A DNA stretch of 64,000 nucleotides from Streptomyces sp. NBC_00237 (GTDB lineage Bacteria; Actinomycetota; Actinomycetes; Streptomycetales; Streptomycetaceae): the NCBI RefSeq assembly GCF_026342435.1, contig NZ_JAPEMT010000008.1, positions 1-64,000 of the forward strand, in the 5' to 3' direction. The notes beneath the pieces are model-generated. The model made no database searches, had not been told where the DNA came from, and saw only the letters and a program-made list of their open reading frames with translations. Both the position numbers and the translations under genes were made by a program. Positions 50,886 through 59,355 of this stretch are shown piece by piece. Within the stretch, counting starts at the first letter, position 1; every line of letters begins with the position of its first letter.

Positions 50886-51608
50886 GTGACCCATGACTGG
50901 GACGCCCTCGCCGCCGACCACCTGCCCCTCGCCCCGCTCACTCCGGAGCAGGTCACTGCGGCCCGCCACACCACCGCCCACCACGCCCACAGCCGCGCCG
51001 ATCTGACGTTGCTCCTGGATGCCCTGGGCATCCCCGCCGCCCTCCCCCTCACCCCACCTGGAGACCCGATGAAGACCTCGACCTACACCGCGCAGCAGGC
51101 AGTGGCTGTATCCCTCCACACCAACGGCACTCCCCTGACGGAGATCACCCGGTACACCGGGATCTCCGAGGAGGACCTCGCCCCACTCCTCGCTGACGCA
51201 CAGGACGGCACCCCTGTGTTGGCCGGTGGACTGGAAGACCTTCTCGTCTGGGCACAGCGGCACAGCGCGCCCAGCGTCCAGCGCAAGGCCGACCGCATCC
51301 GGGCCGACATCGCGGAGCTCACCGCCCGCCGCCAGGCGGACGACGCCGAAACCGCCGCGCAGGAACGCGTGGCAGCCCTCCAGGCCGAACTCCAGCAGGC
51401 GCAGGAGGCGCTGCGCGCCGTCAAGACCGGCAGCCGCTCCCCCGCTCCCTCCGTGTCGCAGCTGCCGCAGGGGGTGGGAACGGAGGACATCCGGGCGTGG
51501 GCGAGGAGCAACGGCCACGAGGTCAGCAACCACGGAAAGCTCCCTCAGCGGATCGTCGACGCCTACACCGCCGCCCACCACACCCTCACTCTGGCGGAGG
51601 CGAGCTGA
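50886..51608 (+). CDS. Protein with homeodomain-like HTH, coiled coil and Lsr2-like C-terminal domain
   Basis: 240 residues from GTG 50886 (AGGAGG upstream). HTH-like text at ~68-103, a coiled coil at ~135-180 (AALQAELQQAQEALRAVK), and at 198-231 GTEDIRAWARSNGHEVSNHG then KLPQRIVDAYTAAH, matching the Lsr2 C-terminal DNA-binding domain. Lsr2 silences AT-rich foreign DNA in actinobacteria; its DNA-contacting R-G-R is H-G-K here. Possibly a plasmid anti-silencer or stealth protein. Confidence 0.75.
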   Translation: MTHDWDALAADHLPLAPLTPEQVTAARHTTAHHAHSRADLTLLLDALGIPAALPLTPPGDPMKTSTYTAQQAVAVSLHTNGTPLTEITRYTGISEEDLAPLLADAQDGTPVLAGGLEDLLVWAQRHSAPSVQRKADRIRADIAELTARRQADDAETAAQERVAALQAELQQAQEALRAVKTGSRSPAPSVSQLPQGVGTEDIRAWARSNGHEVSNHGKLPQRIVDAYTAAHHTLTLAEAS

Positions 51609-52351
51609 TGGACGCCATACCGCTCGCGCTGGACGGCTACCTGGCCGCGGAACCCGAACAGGGCGACCGTGAGGACAGCGTCTCCTGGCGGCTGACCTGC
51701 TCCACCGGCACCGACCACCTGGTTGAAGAGGCGGTCATCCCCTGCACCACCACGCAGCCGCAGATCGCCCACGCCTTGCTCACCGAGCGGCAGCCCGGCG
51801 ACCTGCTCCGCGTCACGGGAATCGTCACGCTCCCCGACACCGCAGGCGGAATCCTCCAGCTGCACGTGGAGACCCTTGAAGTGCTCTGGGCGGCACCGTT
51901 GTTGGACACCGGCGAGGAGATCACCGCCATCTCGACCACCGCGGAGGCGGACTGCGGCAGGGCCATCGAGGCTCTCTCTGAAGCCCTTACCGGCCTCGGA
52001 CAGGCCGCACCCGGCGCGGGTCCCAGCATCCGTATCCACATCAGCCCGGCCGGGGCCCTGGGATCGGGCCTGGAGCACTGCCGGAGCGTCGACATCGTGC
52101 CGTCCCTGGCCCACCGGCTCGCCGACTACGTCGACACCATGAGCTGCCACCTGGACAGCGAACGACCCGACAACGTCGTCCTGGACGCGGACACCCTCGC
52201 CGACCTGGCCGATCTGTTCGACGGCATCGACCTGACCGACCTCACCAACACGGTCCTCAACGCGACCCGCCCCGAGTCCCGGCCCGCGGTCACCCGCGCG
52301 ATGGACGACATGTTCGGCGACATGCCCGCCCCCGAGGACATCGACCCGTGA
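51608..52351 (+). CDS. Hypothetical protein, OB-fold-like N-terminal half
   Basis: 247 residues; start overlaps the previous stop (TGATG). The N-terminal half has strand patterns like SSB (LLRVTGIVTLPDTAGGILQL, HVETLEVLWAAP); the C-terminal half is acidic helical. Possible single-stranded-DNA binding, low certainty. Confidence 0.6.
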   Translation: MDAIPLALDGYLAAEPEQGDREDSVSWRLTCSTGTDHLVEEAVIPCTTTQPQIAHALLTERQPGDLLRVTGIVTLPDTAGGILQLHVETLEVLWAAPLLDTGEEITAISTTAEADCGRAIEALSEALTGLGQAAPGAGPSIRIHISPAGALGSGLEHCRSVDIVPSLAHRLADYVDTMSCHLDSERPDNVVLDADTLADLADLFDGIDLTDLTNTVLNATRPESRPAVTRAMDDMFGDMPAPEDIDP

Positions 52352-52524
52352 CCGCCACCCGAACCCGGGGGGAACCAGCCCCGATACCTCACCGCACTCC
52401 GCACGGCTCCCGGCCCACCGATGCGTACGCCGCCACCCAGCACGACCGGGGCCAGGACGCCAAGGTCGTGATGGACCGGGCCGGTGACCAGTTCCTCGTA
52501 GTCCCCGACCACACCCCCCAGTAG
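52348..52524 (+). CDS. 58-residue hypothetical protein
   Basis: GTG 52348 in a GTGA overlap. Polar start, then TQHDRGQDAKVVMDRAGDQF. Coupling supports coding; unknown function. Confidence 0.5.
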   Translation: MTATRTRGEPAPIPHRTPHGSRPTDAYAATQHDRGQDAKVVMDRAGDQFLVVPDHTPQ

Positions 52525-52549
52525 GACCTAGCGCTACCACCCCGATCGG

Positions 52550-52588
52550 CCCGGGGCGGCCGCCGGCCACATGCCCGGCCGCCCCGGG
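52550..52588. terminator. Terminator hairpin
   Basis: 13-bp arms CCCGGGGCGGCCG (52550-52562) and complement (52576-52588); close copy of the 45116 hairpin. Confidence 0.7.
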
Positions 52589-52617
52589 TGCCACCCCTCA
52601 ACTCGAGGAGAACCTTC

Positions 52618-53217
52618 GTGACCCTCTTCATCGACGCCGCCCCCGGCGAGGCCTTCCATCTGTCCGGACTCGAGCCGGGCTTCGACCCCTTGCACGGCAT
52701 TCCCACCGCCGCGCTGGGTGAGGAATGCGACCGACTCCTGGCCGTAGGCCACCTGGCCGACCGCGCCGCCCTCGCCATCACCAGCGCCTACCACCGACGG
52801 ACCCTCGGAGAGCTCATCGTCCCCGGCCGCGAACTCAACGACCTGATCGCCTTCGGTACGCACCGCGTCCATGTCCGCGCCGTGAGGGCGCAGCTGGGCG
52901 ACGACTGCCCCTGGTACGTCGACGATGCCTCCCCCAGCCATCCCGCTGCGCAGGCCGCCACCGTCATCCACTGCGAATGGCTGGAGCGGGAAGAGATCAA
53001 GCCCGCTTCCGCGTTCCCGGCCTGCACCCGCATCAGCCGCTCGACCCGGTTCGGCCCCGGCGACGCCGGATGGGCCTCGTACCACCGCTGCCGTCACTGC
53101 GCCCACCAGTGGCTCCCGCCGGTCGCCGCGATCCACCCCGACCTGCCGCGGGCCCTTCGCCGGCCCCGTGCTGCTACTCACGTCCTGGAGACGCCCTCGT
53201 GCACACGCTCCGCCTGA
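52618..53217 (+). CDS. Hypothetical protein with zinc-ribbon-like C-terminus
   Basis: 199 residues from GTG 52618 (GAGGAGA upstream). A mixed folded domain and a C-terminal CRHCAHQWLPP. It overlaps the next gene by 19 bases. No family recognised. Confidence 0.65.
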   Translation: MTLFIDAAPGEAFHLSGLEPGFDPLHGIPTAALGEECDRLLAVGHLADRAALAITSAYHRRTLGELIVPGRELNDLIAFGTHRVHVRAVRAQLGDDCPWYVDDASPSHPAAQAATVIHCEWLEREEIKPASAFPACTRISRSTRFGPGDAGWASYHRCRHCAHQWLPPVAAIHPDLPRALRRPRAATHVLETPSCTRSA

Positions 53218-54104
53218 CCTCGCCCAGCCGCCTCAACCCGCCCACCGAACCCGAGGGATCCCCCGTCCCACCCGTAGCCGACTGCGCCTTCTGCGCCATC
53301 GCCGCTGGGGAAGCCCCGGCCGTCATCGTCCGCGAGTGGCCCGACGCCCTCGCGATCCGCCCCCGCTCCGGAGGCGTCAACGCCAGCCACGTCCTGGTCC
53401 TGCCACGCGTGCACGTCGACGACGCCGCCACCGATCCCGAGGTGACCGCCGCTGTGATGCGCCGGGCCGCTGAGCTCATGGCCGACTTCCCCGCCGGGAA
53501 CCTCATCACCTCCAGGGGAGCCGCGGCGACTCAGACGGTCTTCCACCTCCACGTCCACGTCCTGGCCCGAGAGGAAGGCGACGGCCTACCTCTTCCCTGG
53601 ACCCCGCAGCACACCGTCCGCCTCGTCATGGCCCGCGAGCCGATCCCCGCCGGCCTCAAGGTCTTCTTGGCCGGGCCAACCCCCGATAGGAGCACGCCGA
53701 TCCCGTCCTGGCGGCCCGCGGCCCTCGACCTCATCACCGCCCAGTGGACCGGACCGGAGCCGCTGACCGTCCTGACCCCCGAGTCCCGCGACGGCATCCG
53801 GGCCGAACGCTACGAGCACCAGGTCGACTGGGAGACCGAAGCCCGCGCGTCAGCCGACGCGATCCTCTTCTGGATCCCCCGCGACATGAAACGAATGCCG
53901 GGCATGACGACGAACGTCGAGTTCGGCCTGGACGTGAACACCGGCCGCGCCGTCCTCGGAATCCCAGCCGACTGCCCCAACCCGGAACGCAACAGGTACC
54001 TGGCCTACGTGGCCCGCCGTCACGGCGTCCCGGTGTGCGAAACCCTGGCCGACACCGTGGCAGCGGCCCTCACGGCGGTCACCACCTCAACCGCTCCCCG
54101 GTAG
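53199..54104 (+). CDS. HIT-domain protein fused to a nucleoside 2-deoxyribosyltransferase-like domain
   Basis: 301 residues from GTG 53199. N-terminal HIT domain: ADCAFCAIAAGEAPA, then the HxHxH motif HLHVHV at 116-121, typical nucleotide hydrolases. C-terminal part (~153-300): LKVFLAGPTPDRSTPIPSWR, YEHQVDWETEARASADAILF and TNVEFGLDVNTGR, resembling nucleoside deoxyribosyltransferases and related Rossmann-like enzymes. The fusion suggests processing of a modified nucleotide. A related enzyme lies at 54848. Confidence 0.85.
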   Translation: MHTLRLTSPSRLNPPTEPEGSPVPPVADCAFCAIAAGEAPAVIVREWPDALAIRPRSGGVNASHVLVLPRVHVDDAATDPEVTAAVMRRAAELMADFPAGNLITSRGAAATQTVFHLHVHVLAREEGDGLPLPWTPQHTVRLVMAREPIPAGLKVFLAGPTPDRSTPIPSWRPAALDLITAQWTGPEPLTVLTPESRDGIRAERYEHQVDWETEARASADAILFWIPRDMKRMPGMTTNVEFGLDVNTGRAVLGIPADCPNPERNRYLAYVARRHGVPVCETLADTVAAALTAVTTSTAPR

Positions 54105-54197
54105 CCCGCTAGAGGGTGTGTGGCCTCCCCCGGCTCCTGCCTCTCCACGACCCCTGCGGCCGGCGCCGCCCACCCCTTGCCACCAGAAGGGCTCTGT

Positions 54198-54806
54198 ATG
54201 AACGTCTGCACCAAGCACCGAGACAACAAGTTCCCCGTCGTGGCCCTCCCCTTCCAGCCCGGCCCCGAGTCGTACACCTGCAAGGGGTGCGGCAACCAGT
54301 TGGGTACCGAGGCATACCGGCGCGCCCACCACTGCCCCTGCTGCGGCGAGAAGGTCACCCACACCTGCCTGGGCACCGGCCGCGGCTCCGCCCACTGCCC
54401 GCACTGCGGCCGCATCGACTCCGCCACCCTGCACTTCCTGCCGGACGAGGACCCCATCGCCGAACTGCTCGCCGGCCAGATGGAACCCCCCGCCGACTTC
54501 ACCGCCACCCAGTGCACCCGCCAGCTGCTCGGTGACGAGATCGCCCACTTCATCACCTGGTCCTGGCGGGACCGGAACTACCACCACGGCACGCTCGCAG
54601 TACGCGGCAAGTCGATGAACATCCGACTCGACACGGGCACTCGCGTACTTGAGGCCGCCACCGGGTGCCGCAGCCGCAGCTGCCGAGGCCAGCTCTGGCA
54701 CCCCATCACTGCCGCCGACGACCTCCTGGCACTCCACCGGGGTGAACCCGGACGCAATGCCGTCTCCCCGTGCAGCCGATGCGGGCAGCCGACCACGACA
54801 GAGTGA
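54198..54806 (+). CDS. Multi-zinc-finger protein
   Basis: 202 residues. CxxC pairs: YTCKGCGNQ, HHCPCCGEK, HTCLGTG, HCPHCGRID and, at the end, SPCSRCGQP, enough for two or three zinc sites. A central helical domain lies between. Possibly nucleic-acid binding; neighbours handle nucleotides. Confidence 0.75.
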   Translation: MNVCTKHRDNKFPVVALPFQPGPESYTCKGCGNQLGTEAYRRAHHCPCCGEKVTHTCLGTGRGSAHCPHCGRIDSATLHFLPDEDPIAELLAGQMEPPADFTATQCTRQLLGDEIAHFITWSWRDRNYHHGTLAVRGKSMNIRLDTGTRVLEAATGCRSRSCRGQLWHPITAADDLLALHRGEPGRNAVSPCSRCGQPTTTE

Positions 54807-54847
54807 CCACTCCCCAGCCCTCATGTCCGAACCGTCAGAGGAGCACG

Positions 54848-55324
54848 ATGACCACCGACCCCACCGCCCAGACCCGCCTCGAGCTTCGACTCCGCGAGAA
54901 GTACGTGAGCGCGCTGCACGGCGCCAACGGGCCCGACTTCGACGGAGCCAGCGCTGCGGCCTTCATCGAAGGCCTCCCCCTCGACTCCCCCGCCGACTGG
55001 CCGCACATCGTCGTGCTCTGCGGCAGCACCCGCTTCTGGACTGAGTTCCAGCAGGTCAACGCCCGGGAAACAGCGGCCGGTCACATCGTCCTGGCCCCCG
55101 GCTGTGACCTGAAGCGTCCCCACCCGCTGTGGGCGACCCCGGCGCAGGCCGAGGCCCTCAAGCCGAAGCTGGACGTGTTGCACCGTCAGAAGATCCTGCT
55201 CGCCGACGAGGTCGTGGTGGTCGCGCCGGGCAGCTATGTCGGTGCTTCGACGCGCTCCGAAATCGAATACGCGGACAAGATCGGGCGCCCCGTCCGCTGG
55301 ATCACGGACCTCACGCACTCGTGA
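54848..55324 (+). CDS. Nucleoside 2-deoxyribosyltransferase-like protein
   Basis: 158 residues. HIVVLCGSTRFWTEFQQVNA at 53-72 and LLADEVVVVAPGSYVGASTR then SEIEYA match a family with the same fold as the HIT-fused domain encoded just upstream. A base-exchange or N-glycosidase reaction is likely; the substrate is unknown. A canonical terminator follows. Confidence 0.8.
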   Translation: MTTDPTAQTRLELRLREKYVSALHGANGPDFDGASAAAFIEGLPLDSPADWPHIVVLCGSTRFWTEFQQVNARETAAGHIVLAPGCDLKRPHPLWATPAQAEALKPKLDVLHRQKILLADEVVVVAPGSYVGASTRSEIEYADKIGRPVRWITDLTHS

Positions 55325-55335
55325 ACCGATACCCG

Positions 55336-55375
55336 AAGGCCCGCACCGTCGCGAACTCGCGACGGTGCGGGCCTT
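55336..55375. terminator. Canonical rho-independent terminator
   Basis: Perfect 18-bp arms (55336-55353, 55358-55375) with loop AACT, and the T run ends the stem. It ends the 30-55 kb block. Confidence 0.9.
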
Positions 55376-55524
55376 TTTACGTTCAGGCCTCGCCGGAAGG
55401 CAACCATGCAACGGCTGACGTCCGACGAGGTTCCCTCCACCCGGGACAGGCCACCATCGGGGGAGGGGGGCACGAAGGCCAGTCCCGGCAGAGGCTTCAT
55501 GCGCACTGAGACGCCATCGGCAAC

Positions 55525-55707
55525 TTCTTTACGCCGTAAAGAATCGCGAGGCGCTCGAGCCCTCCAGAGTTCTTTACGCCGTAAAGAACTCAGCGGCTCA
55601 GCCGTCCCCGGGGCTCCGTCTTTACGGCGTAAAGATGCCCGAAGGGTGCGGCGGGCCCGGCGGGGTGCGAGTGATCTTTCTCCCGCTCCTCTTTACGGCG
55701 TAAAGAG
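55525..55707. promoter_or_regulatory. Candidate parS centromere: four TCTTTACGSCGTAAAGA palindromes
   Basis: Copies at 55525-55543, 55568-55590, 55619-55635 and 55689-55707, centres at 55534, 55579, 55627 and 55698. Arms are identical (TCTTTACG / CGTAAAGA) with a C or G between; outer bases vary but stay symmetric. The cluster ends 87 bp before parB. The same site recurs at 42842 and 63930. It differs from the chromosomal parS consensus. Confidence 0.8.
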
Positions 55708-55793
55708 CCGAGGCGTGCCTCCAGGCCCCCAGCGGCTCGCTAAGCTCCAGCCCGAGACACCAGCAAGACCAGCAAGACCTACCTGGAGTGTGA

Positions 55794-56978
55794 ATGGCCG
55801 GCGCGCAGAACGATGGACTCTCTGTAGCGGAGCGAAGGCGGCAGCTCCGAGCCCAGCGGGAACAAGAAGAGGCCGCTGAGGGTCAGGGCAACACGACGGC
55901 CGCTGGCGCAGCCTCCACTCCGGAGATGCCGCTCGACTCCCTCGTTCACAATCCACGCAACGCCCGCCAGGATCTGGAAGGCGTTGAGGGTCTCGCGGAC
56001 ACCTACGAGGACGCGGGGGTGTTGCAGCCCTGCCTCGTCATCCCCGTGCAGACGTTCCGGGAGGCGTTTCCCGAGGACGCGGACAAGCTCCCGGCTCAGG
56101 GGCATGTGGTCCTCGCCGGTAACCGCCGCCTGGCCGCCGCGCGCCGTGCAGGACTGGCGACGCTGCCGGTGCACCTGAACCCCAAGCTCAAGACCAGGCT
56201 GGGAATTCTCATTGCGGCGGCGACAGAGAACATCGCCCGCGAGGAGCTCAAGCCCTTCGAGGAGCTCGCCACGATCGAGGAGCTGAAGGCGGAACTCGGT
56301 ACGTACGACGCCGTCGCCAAGAAGCTCGGCAAGACCGCGGGCTGGGTCTCTCAGCGACGCCGCCTTGGGAACCTTGAGCCCGAGCTCCGGGAAGCGCTGG
56401 AGAGGCGCACTCCGGGCATGACCATTGAGCTCGCCCGGGACCTCGGCAAGCTCAAGAAGCGCGATGAGCAGCTCGCGGCGTGGAAGGTCGAACAAGAGCG
56501 CGTCGCGCGCCGCGCTGACGACCCGAAAGCCGAGAAGCGCCCCAAGGCGAAGAAGGCCAGCAGGGTGCCTGCGCAGGGAGGAGCCGATGGCGGAGGCGGG
56601 GCCCCGCTGGATGACGGCGCGAAGTCCCGGCGTGACGCCTGCCTCCTCGCCATCGCCACGGGAACCGGCGATCTCCCCCGCCTCTCCATCATCGCCGCGC
56701 AGGTGCCGGTCGACCCCGATGAGGCAGTCGCGCTCGCCGGGCAGTGGCTCACCGAGGCCGCAGAGGGCTCCTCTGCACTGGACGTGGACACCCTCGCGAA
56801 CGAGGAAGGCACCGACCGCCAGCTCGCAGCCGCACTCGCCCTGGCCCTCGCGCGCTGCGAAATCCATCTGACTCGTACAAGCGGAGCCGACTCCGCCCAT
56901 GCCCGTGCGTACACGCACTGGCTGGAGACGCACACCGACGAACAGCCTGCCGCCGCTGAGTCCGCTCCGACGGCGTAG
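55794..56978 (+). CDS. parB: ParB-family partition protein
   Basis: 394 residues; TGGAG precedes the ATG. ParB/Spo0J N-domain with PLDSLVHNPRNAR, GHVVLAGNRRLAAARRAGLA (the CTP-binding patch region, where GERR is more usual) and TENIAREELKPFEEL, then an HTH (YDAVAKKLGKTAGWVSQRRR) that should read the palindromes upstream. A basic/Pro linker and a helical C-terminus follow. It loads on parS and spreads as a CTP clamp, acting with ParA. Note parB precedes parA, the reverse of the usual order. Confidence 0.9.
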   Translation: MAGAQNDGLSVAERRRQLRAQREQEEAAEGQGNTTAAGAASTPEMPLDSLVHNPRNARQDLEGVEGLADTYEDAGVLQPCLVIPVQTFREAFPEDADKLPAQGHVVLAGNRRLAAARRAGLATLPVHLNPKLKTRLGILIAAATENIAREELKPFEELATIEELKAELGTYDAVAKKLGKTAGWVSQRRRLGNLEPELREALERRTPGMTIELARDLGKLKKRDEQLAAWKVEQERVARRADDPKAEKRPKAKKASRVPAQGGADGGGGAPLDDGAKSRRDACLLAIATGTGDLPRLSIIAAQVPVDPDEAVALAGQWLTEAAEGSSALDVDTLANEEGTDRQLAAALALALARCEIHLTRTSGADSAHARAYTHWLETHTDEQPAAAESAPTA

Positions 56979-56990
56979 AGCGGAGAACAC

Positions 56991-57842
56991 ATGAGCACCG
57001 ACACCCCGACCCCGCCCGCTGACACCGGCCGCAAGACCCGTGTCCTGACGCTCGCCAGCGGCTCAGCCGGAGCCGGTAAGAGCACCCTGGCGGCAGCCCT
57101 CGCCGAACAGGCCGCCGCGCACGGCCAGACCGTGTGCGTCATCGGTCTCGACCGCCAGTGCGACGTCTCCCGCCTCCTCGGCTACGACAACCCCGACGCC
57201 GACGAAGAGCTGCCCACCCTCATCGACGTCGTGGACGGCATCTGCACCCTGACCGAAGCCCTCGTCCCCGGACGCCACAGCAAGACCGGCGCGATCCTCC
57301 CGGGTCTCTGGCTCGTTCTGGAGTCCGGCAAACTCGACACCCTCAGCGTCAAACTCGCGGGCGTCACCGCCCGCGAGATGTGGCTCTTCCAGCTGCTACC
57401 GGAACTGCTCGGGCGATTCGACATCATCCTGCTCGACTGCCCCGGCAACCTGGACCTCGGAACTCAGGGCGCGCTCATCGCAGGCCACGAGATCGTCGGG
57501 TGCACCAAGTCCCAGGAGAAAGAAGCCCGCGGCCTGACGGCGCTCGAAGACAAGATCGCCGCGCTCCACAAGAACTTCCGCTTCATGGGGATGCCTGACG
57601 CGCTCGCCTGGGTCGTCATCGGCGAAGGCGTCACCAGCGTCTCCCAGGGCAAGGTCTACTTCGATATCGAGCGTCAGGTCAGGGAGGCGTACGGCGAACT
57701 CGTTGTGACACCGACCGTCCGCGATGACGTCAAGGTGCCCGAGGCGTACTCGGCCTCCCTGCCCATCACGCTCTACAACCCCCGATCCGACGCAGCCGCG
57801 GCCTACGTCAAGATCGGCAAGGCCATGAACCTCTACAGCTGA
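56991..57842 (+). CDS. parA: ParA-family ATPase
   Basis: 283 residues, 12 bp after parB. Deviant Walker A SGSAGAGKST around Lys30; the signature lysine of KGGxGK[TS] is Ser25, so this ParA is atypical. IGLDRQCDVSRLLG and DIILLDCPGNLDLGTQ are the other ATPase motifs. It would move plasmid copies along the nucleoid using ParB bound at the palindromes. Confidence 0.88.
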   Translation: MSTDTPTPPADTGRKTRVLTLASGSAGAGKSTLAAALAEQAAAHGQTVCVIGLDRQCDVSRLLGYDNPDADEELPTLIDVVDGICTLTEALVPGRHSKTGAILPGLWLVLESGKLDTLSVKLAGVTAREMWLFQLLPELLGRFDIILLDCPGNLDLGTQGALIAGHEIVGCTKSQEKEARGLTALEDKIAALHKNFRFMGMPDALAWVVIGEGVTSVSQGKVYFDIERQVREAYGELVVTPTVRDDVKVPEAYSASLPITLYNPRSDAAAAYVKIGKAMNLYS

Positions 57843-57848
57843 CCAACC

Positions 57849-57912
57849 GTTTCCATTGGAAACGCCGCAGGGGCCCGACTCCCCAGAGGAGGACGGGGTG
57901 CCGGGCTCCTGC
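57849..57912. terminator. Convergent terminator region after parA
   Basis: GTTTCCA-T-TGGAAAC (57849-57863) is a short palindrome right after parA. GCAGGGGCCC (57867-57876) pairs with GGGCTCCTGC (57903-57912). They separate parA from the leftward gene ending at 57923. Confidence 0.55.
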
Positions 57913-57922
57913 GCGTCACGGG

Positions 57923-58138
57923 TCAACTCCGGCCTCGACGTAGATCACGCACGGTCAACACCACCAACGTGCAGAGCACTCCGGCAAGTGCGGCGATCAA
58001 CAGCAAGCGCGTCCCAAGCGCGTACGAACCCAGCGGCAGCACCATAAGCGCGCCGACGACCAGGAAGCACGCGATCAGGTGTCGGGCCAGGATGAGCCCG
58101 GTACGGCCGCGCAGCAGGTTTCCCGGACGGCCGCTCAC
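57923..58138 (-). CDS. 71-residue membrane protein
   Basis: GTG 58138 in a GTGA overlap with the upstream pseudogene reading frame. Two transmembrane segments (LIACFLVVGALMVLPLG, LLLIAALAGVLCTLVVL). Unknown function. Confidence 0.65.
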   Translation of the reverse strand: MSGRPGNLLRGRTGLILARHLIACFLVVGALMVLPLGSYALGTRLLLIAALAGVLCTLVVLTVRDLRRGRS

Positions 58139-58547
58139 GACTGCGACTCCATGCTGTGTCCAGTGGTGGGCCGTGGAGCGCCTGCGACTGCACGCAGTAG
58201 TTGTTCGGCTGCAGCCCTGACGGTCGTGATCTTCGATGCCGTGCCCTCCAAGTGGGCGAGCGACAACACGGTGACCGCGGGACGCATTACCTGGCTGAGC
58301 GGCAGCAGGTGTAGTTCCAGCGGGTCCTCGGCCTCTGCGTACACGGCCTCGACGGTGCCCGCTCCAGACGTCCCCCTGCGGGAATTTTCATCAGGAGGGC
58401 CCGGGCCAGCACCTGGTCCCTCTCTGCGGGGACCCAGTCACCTGCCAGTACGGCCTGCATCCCGTGAGCGAGCTGTTGCAGTGCGGCCTCCGCGAACCCC
58501 TCCACGGGCGGGTCAGCTGACGACCAAAGGGGTGGTGTCCACGTCAT
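58135..58547 (-). pseudogene. Frameshifted hypothetical gene
   Basis: From ATG 58547 a plausible protein (TWTPPLWSSADPPVEGFAEA, LQQLAHGMQAVLAGDWVPAE) loses sense near 58375. From there another frame continues well (GTVEAVYAEAEDPLELHLLP...) to 58135. One extra base at the C run 58372-58376 would join them into about 138 residues. It may be a true frameshift, a sequencing error in a homopolymer, or programmed shifting. Confidence 0.55.
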
Positions 58548-58657
58548 GTGCCGGACCCTATCGGCCGACCGCCCCGCGCACCCCGCAGTTCGCGAAGGCC
58601 CGGGGCGTTCCGGCGGATCCGGCCCATGAGCGGGGGAAGGGTTGGGACGCTGAGGGG

Positions 58658-58921
58658 ATGAGCGCACCCCTTCGCCGCGTGTACGGCACCGCCCACGATG
58701 ACCCACACCCGGGCCCGCAGGACGGTCACGCCTACGTCGAGCTCGTCGGCGGCCCGCTCGACGGCGAGCTCCTGGACGTCACCAGCTGGACCGAGTCCGA
58801 GCGGGAGACCGGCGCCTACCTCATCACCGAGGCCGGCGCGTACGGACCGGGCGGGCGCGCCTCGTACGGACCCCGGCCATCGGTGCCTCAGATCTGGGAC
58901 TGGGAAGGTGATGGGCCGTAG
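58658..58921 (+). CDS. Small hypothetical protein
   Basis: 87 residues from ATG 58658 (GAGGGG upstream). HAYVELVGGPLDGELLDVTS with the GGPLDG pattern seen in many short Streptomyces hypotheticals. Unknown function. Confidence 0.65.
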   Translation: MSAPLRRVYGTAHDDPHPGPQDGHAYVELVGGPLDGELLDVTSWTESERETGAYLITEAGAYGPGGRASYGPRPSVPQIWDWEGDGP

Positions 58922-58966
58922 CCCGGAGAACGGGTGCGACCCCGCGACTTCCCCGCGCGGCTTCGG

Positions 58967-59275
58967 TCAGGTACCGGCGACCGCGTCCAGGAGCAGCCTC
59001 AGCTCGGAGAGGACAGCGGTGGTCTGCGCGCTGGGGGCCGTCAGCTCACCGAGCGCAGCCGCAGGGGAGAGGATGTCGACTAGCCTCCCGTCGTGTACAC
59101 GGTCCCCGACCGCGCGCAGCTCGGTCCGTACACGGCCATTGCTCAGCCCGCCACGAGCGAGAGCCTCCGCAAGGTCACGCTCGGCTGGACTGGGCTGCCA
59201 CCGGCCGGTGATGAAGTCGTCGCGAAGCACGCCGACATCGTGGGCGAGGGCCTGGAGCAGAGCATCAGTAGTCAC
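58967..59275 (-). CDS. Hypothetical protein
   Basis: About 102 residues from GTG 59275; in-frame ATG 59308 is an alternative. The start TTDALLQALAHDVGVLRDDF then ITGRWQPSPAERDLAEALA resembles the beginnings of the 6883-7581 protein and the 58135-58547 pseudogene. Function unknown. Confidence 0.55.
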   Translation of the reverse strand: MTTDALLQALAHDVGVLRDDFITGRWQPSPAERDLAEALARGGLSNGRVRTELRAVGDRVHDGRLVDILSPAAALGELTAPSAQTTAVLSELRLLLDAVAGT

Positions 59276-59355
59276 AGGCTGTCCAACGAGGCCACGCCGG
59301 GCAGGCATCGAAGGCACGCCGTACAACCTGCCACCCGCCGAATCGTTGACTGGGC

